Origin: Pelotomaculum sp. | GTDB taxonomy: Bacteria > Bacillota > Desulfotomaculia > Desulfotomaculales > Pelotomaculaceae | Reading direction: 5' to 3' | Length of the DNA stretch: 64,000 nt | NCBI GenBank assembly: GCA_018435055.1 | Contig: JAHDOA010000047.1 | Location: 28,518 to 92,517 of the forward strand | In this document: piece by piece, positions 60,046 to 64,000 of the stretch | Layout of the letters: each line of letters starts with the position of its first letter | Numbering within the stretch: position 1 is the stretch's first letter | Made by a program: the position numbers and the translations under genes | The notes under the pieces: generated by a model | The model's input: only the letters and a program-made list of their open reading frames with translations | What the model was told of the DNA's origin: nothing | Database searches by the model: none

Positions 60046-61092
60046 ATGAAAAGAAACCAGGAATCCTTTAGAGGCTGCCTGATGGGCGGAGCTATTGGTG
60101 ACGCCCTGGGCTGGCCTGTTGAGTTTGTTAAATATCGTGACATAATCCGCCGGTATGGTCCTGACGGAATTCAGGATTTGCAGCTGCAGTCACATGGCCG
60201 GGCAGAGATTACCGACGATACGCAAATGACTCTCTTTACCGCTGAGGGAATCTTGCGGGCAGAAACCAGAGGCAGGCAAAAAGGGATCTGCCATCCGCCG
60301 TCAGTTGTTTTCTTTGCTTATCAGCGGTGGCTGCTGACCCAGGGGTACTCAAGAATTAGCGATTACAAATGGATTTATGACGGCTGGCTTCTTGGTGTAA
60401 AAGATCTTCATGCCACAAGAGCGCCTGGCAGTTCATGCCTATCAGCCCTTACAAGCCAAAAACAAGGAACCATAAAAGAACCTATTAACAATAGCAAAGG
60501 CTGCGGGGGTGTCATGAGGGCTGCTCCGGCAGGGTTATTTTATCAAAAAGAAAACGCCTTCAATATGGCGGCTGAATTTGCCGCGCTGACACATGGACAT
60601 CCATCAGGTTATTTACCGGCAGGCGCCCTTGCCTATATTATTGCTTCAATTATTGAAGGGCAGGATATTGAAACTGCAGTTAAAGATACAATTGGGGAGC
60701 TTGAAGCCCATGCAGGCCATGATGAATGCGCCAGAAGCCTGAACCAGGCTATTGCACTAGTGAAAAGCGGACTTCCCGCGGTCGAGGCGATAACGCGGCT
60801 TGGTGAAGGATGGGTTGGTGAAGAAGCCCTGGCGATTTCAGTATACTGCGTATTGAAGCATCAGGACAATTTCAAGAAAGCGCTGGCCGCTTCAGTTAAC
60901 CATAATGGCGACAGCGACAGCACCGGCGCCATCACAGGTAATATTTTGGGAGCGTATTTAGGATTAAGCAAGATTCCTTTAAACTGGATCGAAAACGTTG
61001 AATTGGGTGAGGTTACGCTGCAGATTGCAGATGATCTGCTGATTGGGTATCAAGGCACCCGGGAATGGCGGGAAAGGTATCCGGGGTGTTAG
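60046..61092 (+). CDS. ADP-ribosylglycohydrolase family protein (DraG-like)
   Basis: A 348-residue enzyme of the ADP-ribosylglycohydrolase fold, which removes ADP-ribose from proteins or small molecules using two Mg ions. Metal-binding motifs are GGAIGDALGWPVEF near the start, ITDDTQMTLFTAEGIL near residue 60, and NHNGDSDSTGAITGNILGAY near 286. The middle has SKGCGGVMRAAPAGLF. The ATG has GGGTGAGG upstream. No dinitrogenase or toxin partner is adjacent, so the substrate is unclear. Confidence 0.93.
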   Translation: MKRNQESFRGCLMGGAIGDALGWPVEFVKYRDIIRRYGPDGIQDLQLQSHGRAEITDDTQMTLFTAEGILRAETRGRQKGICHPPSVVFFAYQRWLLTQGYSRISDYKWIYDGWLLGVKDLHATRAPGSSCLSALTSQKQGTIKEPINNSKGCGGVMRAAPAGLFYQKENAFNMAAEFAALTHGHPSGYLPAGALAYIIASIIEGQDIETAVKDTIGELEAHAGHDECARSLNQAIALVKSGLPAVEAITRLGEGWVGEEALAISVYCVLKHQDNFKKALAASVNHNGDSDSTGAITGNILGAYLGLSKIPLNWIENVELGEVTLQIADDLLIGYQGTREWRERYPGC

Positions 61093-61520
61093 ATAGTCTT
61101 TGGGGACAGCCACCTCTATTAGTGGGAAAATAAATCTATAACAGGATAGGTCATATTAACTAAGTGCCGCGCCAAAATACACCTTTAGAGATGAAAAAGT
61201 AATAAAAGAGTGGGTATTCTAACCCGGCAGCTGCCGGGTTTTTTCTCCAGCGCCGCTGGTCAGCTGGCTTCCGCCTTCCCGCATTCATTGATTTTGCTTT
61301 CTGACAGGAAATTGTAATATTTTGACGAAATGGTTATATAAGCATTTAACATATTTTTCTGGAAGTTGATATTAAGAACAGGAGGGTAAAAAGTGAAATC
61401 GGTATTGGATACCTGCATGCCGCGTCCAGAAATCCTGGCAGGCAACTTTAATCCAGAGGTGTCCGGTTAATCCTGTCCTGGAGTGACCTGGCAAATCTCC
61501 ATTTGGCGGAATAAAATGCA
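61093..61520. other. Intergenic region with terminator
   Basis: About 430 bases. It begins with a short GGGGACAG half-repeat (61103) and holds a strong terminator (61221-61244). A short plus-strand frame beginning GTGAAATCGGTATTGG after GGAGGG (near 61393) encodes a 25-residue peptide at most; I do not call it a gene. Confidence 0.4.
61221..61244 (+). terminator. Terminator after the ADP-ribosylglycohydrolase gene
   Basis: The 20-base palindrome AACCCGGCAGCTGCCGGGTT forms an 8-bp stem with an AGCT loop and runs into TTTTTT. Confidence 0.88.
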
Positions 61521-61844
61521 CCAACAGAGGCTGAAATTGAGCCGCTCCGAGAAAAGCTTAGAGAAATCGTAAGGAATGAGTTTGAACCTTATCTTGCGAC
61601 AGCTAGCGTGTAACGGGGGAATATCCGGGCCGCTCATGCCCAGGAGATGTTAAGCCTGCTGGTTATCCGCAGTCTTCTTGAGGTTAGGGCGCAATTTACC
61701 GGGGAGGATGCCCTTTTTGGGCCTCTTCTGCGTGAGGTGGAGTCACTTTATGATGACCGGGAGTGCATTCTGGTTAATGATCTGCCGGCGTGCTTGCTTA
61801 GACCGATATCACGGGAGTTGCTATTTGAATGCAGATTTTGCTGA
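61521..61844 (+). pseudogene. Interrupted gene fragment of unknown family
   Basis: One reading frame codes for EIEPLREKLREIVRNEFEPY, is broken by a single TAA at 61611, and continues for 65 codons in the same frame (EMLSLLVIRSLLEVRAQFTG, then LREVESLYDDRECILVNDLP). The composition before and after the stop is protein-like, so it is probably one gene inactivated by a point mutation and truncated at both ends. I do not recognise the family. Confidence 0.45.
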
Positions 61845-62046
61845 ATTATATATAAATAAACTGAAAAAATCCGATGTTTTTGAGAGTTCAGACTATGAAT
61901 TAAGCGAAGCAGATATTTCATGTGAATTATACGATGAAATTATAGATGATGAAGTTATACCTATGGGTAAAACGGCTTCTCATCTATGGCCTGCTATCGA
62001 TTGGGTGAAACTGGTTAGGGCTGATACGGCAGTGCAAACAAATTAG
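61825..62046 (+). CDS. Small acidic protein (73 aa)
   Basis: A TTG-initiated frame with GGGAG upstream gives an acidic 73-residue protein (NADFAELYINKLKKSDVFES, then SDYELSEADISCELYDEIID). It overlaps the tail of the interrupted gene by 20 bases and is AT-rich. It precedes the MutS/sigma-like gene by about 55 bases. No family is recognised; the size and charge would suit an antitoxin or inhibitor, but that is a guess. Confidence 0.4.
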   Translation: MNADFAELYINKLKKSDVFESSDYELSEADISCELYDEIIDDEVIPMGKTASHLWPAIDWVKLVRADTAVQTN

Positions 62047-62060
62047 AAGAAGGGAGAAAA

Positions 62061-62098
62061 ATAATGTAATCACCCTTAAAATAGGATAATTACATTAT
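62061..62098. promoter_or_regulatory. 10-bp inverted repeat, candidate operator
   Basis: ATAATGTAAT (62061-62070) and ATTACATTAT (62089-62098) are perfect complements separated by 18 bases, lying five bases before the start of the MutS/sigma-like gene. The AT-rich arms suggest a protein-binding operator rather than an RNA hairpin. Confidence 0.5.
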
Positions 62099-62102
62099 AC
62101 GT

Positions 62103-63344
62103 GTGATGATGAATAACATTGCCGAAATAATAGAACTAATTGCTTCAGGAGTTGATCCCACTACTGGTGAAGTATTTGATACAGAGCCATTACGCGGAAA
62201 TCCGGATATTAAGAAAGCTATCAAAAAGCTGGTTAAGGTGTTTTTGGTTAAGAAGAGCAATTCGGTATATAGCCGATATGAAGACCAGTATCCAAAGCAT
62301 GTCATCATAATGAAGGAAGGTTTCTTCTATTCCGCGCATAATGCCTCTGCGCAGGTTCTTAATCGTGAATTGGAATACAAACTCGCAGAGGATATGTTCG
62401 ACAGGCTGTCAACCGGAGGACCCGACATAGATAAAATCACTGGCATATTAACGGCAGAAGACTATAGTTTTATTGTTGTTGAGGCTGGCGAAATAACGCA
62501 AAAATACGATGGTCGCTATCCATTTAATGGCATCGATCTTAGATCTGCTGTCGCGATTGACGTTAATCCGCCTGTCATCGTTGATTCAAAGCCGGTTAAA
62601 AAAGCTTATCCAGAAAATCTGTTGGTCGCACTGACACAAACGTCAAGGTCGGAATCGGACGAGATTGAGAAAGAGTTTCCGGATGATATTGAAGCGCGAT
62701 TAGACACCGCCCTTGAAACATATCCTGAAAGAGTTAAGTTTATTTTTGATTGCCGTTTCAAGGGAAACAAGACCCTACAGGAAATAGGCGAAGAGCTTGA
62801 GCTGTCGCGTGAAAGAATACGCCAACTTATAGGAAAATATCTACGACGGATGCGTGGCAAAGCGATGATGCCTTACCTAAAGGGCGAGACTGAATCTCCG
62901 AATAGCAAGAAGCGTGTAGATTCGATAAGTGAAAGCATCGGTGTCCACAGAAATCGTCATCGCGAGCAACTAAAGCTATCGTCAGAACAGATTTCAAATT
63001 TCAAATTCTCGCATGACGTTTCGATATCAATATCAGAAATCGTACGAAGAATTACGGCGCTCAAAGAAGGAGCTCAAGATGGCACACTTACATATAAGGA
63101 CATCGCCGCCTGGCTGGTCGATGAAGGATATCTCGAAGAGACCACTTCTGGAGATGATAATTTGAAGCGGCGTCCTACTCAGCAGGGAAGCAGAGCCGGA
63201 ATTGAGTTGGAATTACGAAACGGTGCAAATGGCAAGTACAAAGTTGTCGTCTACAACTACGAGGCTCAGAAATTCATTGTGGACCATCTTCAAGACTTGT
63301 TTGATTATCTTGCCTCTGAGGATGCCCTTAAAGGAGAACGATAA
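62103..63344 (+). CDS. MutS-domain-I-like protein fused to a sigma-70 region 4-like HTH
   Basis: A 413-residue protein with an unusual make-up. Residues 60-140 read like MutS domain I, the mismatch/DNA-binding domain: QYPKHVIIMKEGFFYSAHNA and ILTAEDYSFIVVEAGE resemble its YPD..LLFRxGDFYELF and GY.V.I.E pattern. Residues 215-260 are a clear sigma-70 region 4-type helix-turn-helix (NKTLQEIGEELELSRERIRQ, then LIGKYLRRMRG). The C-terminal 130 residues (ISISEIVRRITALKEGAQDG) resemble a winged-helix and a small beta domain. An RNA polymerase- or DNA-structure-linked role is plausible, but unknown. It couples to the EcsC-like gene (overlapping stop/start). Confidence 0.65.
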   Translation: MMMNNIAEIIELIASGVDPTTGEVFDTEPLRGNPDIKKAIKKLVKVFLVKKSNSVYSRYEDQYPKHVIIMKEGFFYSAHNASAQVLNRELEYKLAEDMFDRLSTGGPDIDKITGILTAEDYSFIVVEAGEITQKYDGRYPFNGIDLRSAVAIDVNPPVIVDSKPVKKAYPENLLVALTQTSRSESDEIEKEFPDDIEARLDTALETYPERVKFIFDCRFKGNKTLQEIGEELELSRERIRQLIGKYLRRMRGKAMMPYLKGETESPNSKKRVDSISESIGVHRNRHREQLKLSSEQISNFKFSHDVSISISEIVRRITALKEGAQDGTLTYKDIAAWLVDEGYLEETTSGDDNLKRRPTQQGSRAGIELELRNGANGKYKVVVYNYEAQKFIVDHLQDLFDYLASEDALKGER

Positions 63345-63817
63345 TGGCTAGGAATGTTCCAGCAGTAAGTGTTGAGAAAATCCTCAGTACCGCTTGCGAA
63401 TTGCCGTACTGCAAAATTGACCGCGAAGAATTCCTGACAAAAGAATTAAAAAATAGGATTAGCCCGGCACAGCTTGCCGATGCGCTGGCAAACGGGACGG
63501 TTAATGCAAGAATATCCATGAATATTCTTGATAATATTTCAAAAGGTTCGATAGCACTTGAAACATCGAGGGTCACGTTAATATCCACCGCTGCTGGAAT
63601 CCCGGGCGGACTTGCCATGATTGGAACTGTTCCGACGGACTTAGCACAATTCTATGCCCATGTTTTCCGCATTGCCCAAAAGCTCGCTTATATATACGGT
63701 TCTAAAGAGATAGAGTTGAGCGATGGCACCCAAAACGTTCTAATGCTTTATCTCGGCACGATGTTCGGTGTGAGTGCGGCAAGCGCAGCTTTAGCGAAAC
63801 TTGCTGCGAGAACATAA
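63344..63817 (+). pseudogene. EcsC-like protein, apparently truncated by IS insertion
   Basis: The 157-residue product carries the EcsC-like core (ISTAAGIPGGLAMIGTVPTD, then LAQFYAHVFRIAQKLAYIYG), but relatives as I remember them continue for another 70 or so residues with a glycine-rich membrane segment. Here the frame stops shortly after SAASAALAKLAART, at the point where an IS256-family element begins. The start overlaps the stop of the previous gene. It is therefore probably a truncated gene; a shortened functional protein cannot be excluded. Confidence 0.55.
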
Positions 63818-63824
63818 TAAATTA

Positions 63825-64000
63825 CGTGTAAATGGTTAATACTACCAATAAAGGAGATGACCATTTATGCAAGATTTAAAAGACAAGACCATCAAAGAAT
63901 TAGCAAAAGAATGCCACAGTGTAGAAGACGTACATGAGATGCTCAAAGGCCTATTCAAAGACACATTGCAGCATATATTCGAAGCTGAAATAGAAGAGCA
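63825..64000 (+). mobile_element. Left end of an IS256-family insertion sequence
   Basis: The boundary is placed by the loss of the EcsC-like frame and by the start of the transposase leader; a terminal repeat probably includes TTACGTGTAAATGG near 63830. The right end lies outside the window, so the terminal inverted repeat and target duplication could not be checked. Confidence 0.55.
63867..64000 (+). CDS. IS256-family transposase, N-terminal part (3' end outside window)
   Basis: The frame from ATG 63867 (MQDLKDKTIKELAKECHSVE) through MLKGLFKDTLQHIFEAEIEE matches the N-terminus of IS256 (mutator-type) transposases, including the FKDTLQ helix before the DDE domain. AAAGGAGATGACC leads the start. 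The frame is open to the window edge, so integrity is unknown. Confidence 0.85.
   Translation, partial: MQDLKDKTIKELAKECHSVEDVHEMLKGLFKDTLQHIFEAEIEE

Overview
The window looks like a chromosomal segment of an anaerobic, spore-former-type Clostridia bacterium, probably Peptococcaceae-like (Desulfotomaculum/Pelotomaculum relatives). This is an inference from gene content: a double-cubane-cluster reductase pair, a pyruvoyl arginine decarboxylase, the rph-rdgB-yfcE cluster, AMIN/SH3 amidases, remnants of a molybdenum hydroxylase, and the Shine-Dalgarno-rich style of the gene starts. No rRNA is present, so the taxonomy is tentative.

Region 1 (1-14.3 kb, minus strand) is one end of a prophage: the replication/recombination module plus the start of packaging. 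In transcription order it runs: sigma-like regulator, small proteins, DUF2800 nuclease-like protein, DUF2815 protein, an A-family DNA polymerase carrying two inteins, DUF4406 protein, VapE-type primase/helicase, VRR-NUC nuclease, SNF2-like helicase, DUF1492-like regulator, HNH nuclease, P27 terminase small subunit, and a ParB-methyltransferase that runs off the left edge. A cluster of seven GGAACA/TGTTCC hexamers lies just downstream of the primase gene.

Region 2 (14.8-30 kb, plus strand, lower GC) is a defence island. It holds a NACHT-type STAND NTPase, then an operon in the type 3 BREX order: HTH regulator, brxF-like, brxC-like ATPase, pglXI-like methyltransferase, two extra small genes (a zinc ribbon and a membrane-anchored protein), brxHII-like SNF2 helicase, pglZ and brxA-like. 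It abuts a type I restriction locus (30.0-35.6 kb) whose hsdM has lost its N-terminal third, while hsdS and hsdR look complete.

Region 3 (35.7-63 kb, higher GC) is mostly ordinary chromosome: a YjiM/YjiL-like double-cubane reductase and its ATP-dependent activator, a DUF3798-ABC transporter operon, a decayed molybdenum hydroxylase patch (Mop-like gene with two in-frame TGA codons and scraps of three enzyme subunits), cell-wall amidases, an F420-ligase-like protein, PvlArgDC, cyclopropane fatty acid synthase, an amino acid permease, RNase PH, dITPase, a phosphodiesterase with a CTG start, and tRNA-Gly and tRNA-Arg behind one sigma-A-type promoter. Several REP/MITE-like inverted repeats share the cores GGGTCAGGCTTGA or GGGGACAG. 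Two intergenic leaders (before PvlArgDC and before cfa) show nested stems.

Region 4 (61.5-64 kb) is another accessory patch: an interrupted gene, an unusual protein joining a MutS-domain-I-like segment to a sigma-70 region 4-like helix-turn-helix, an EcsC-like gene apparently cut short, and the start of an IS256-family transposase at the right edge.
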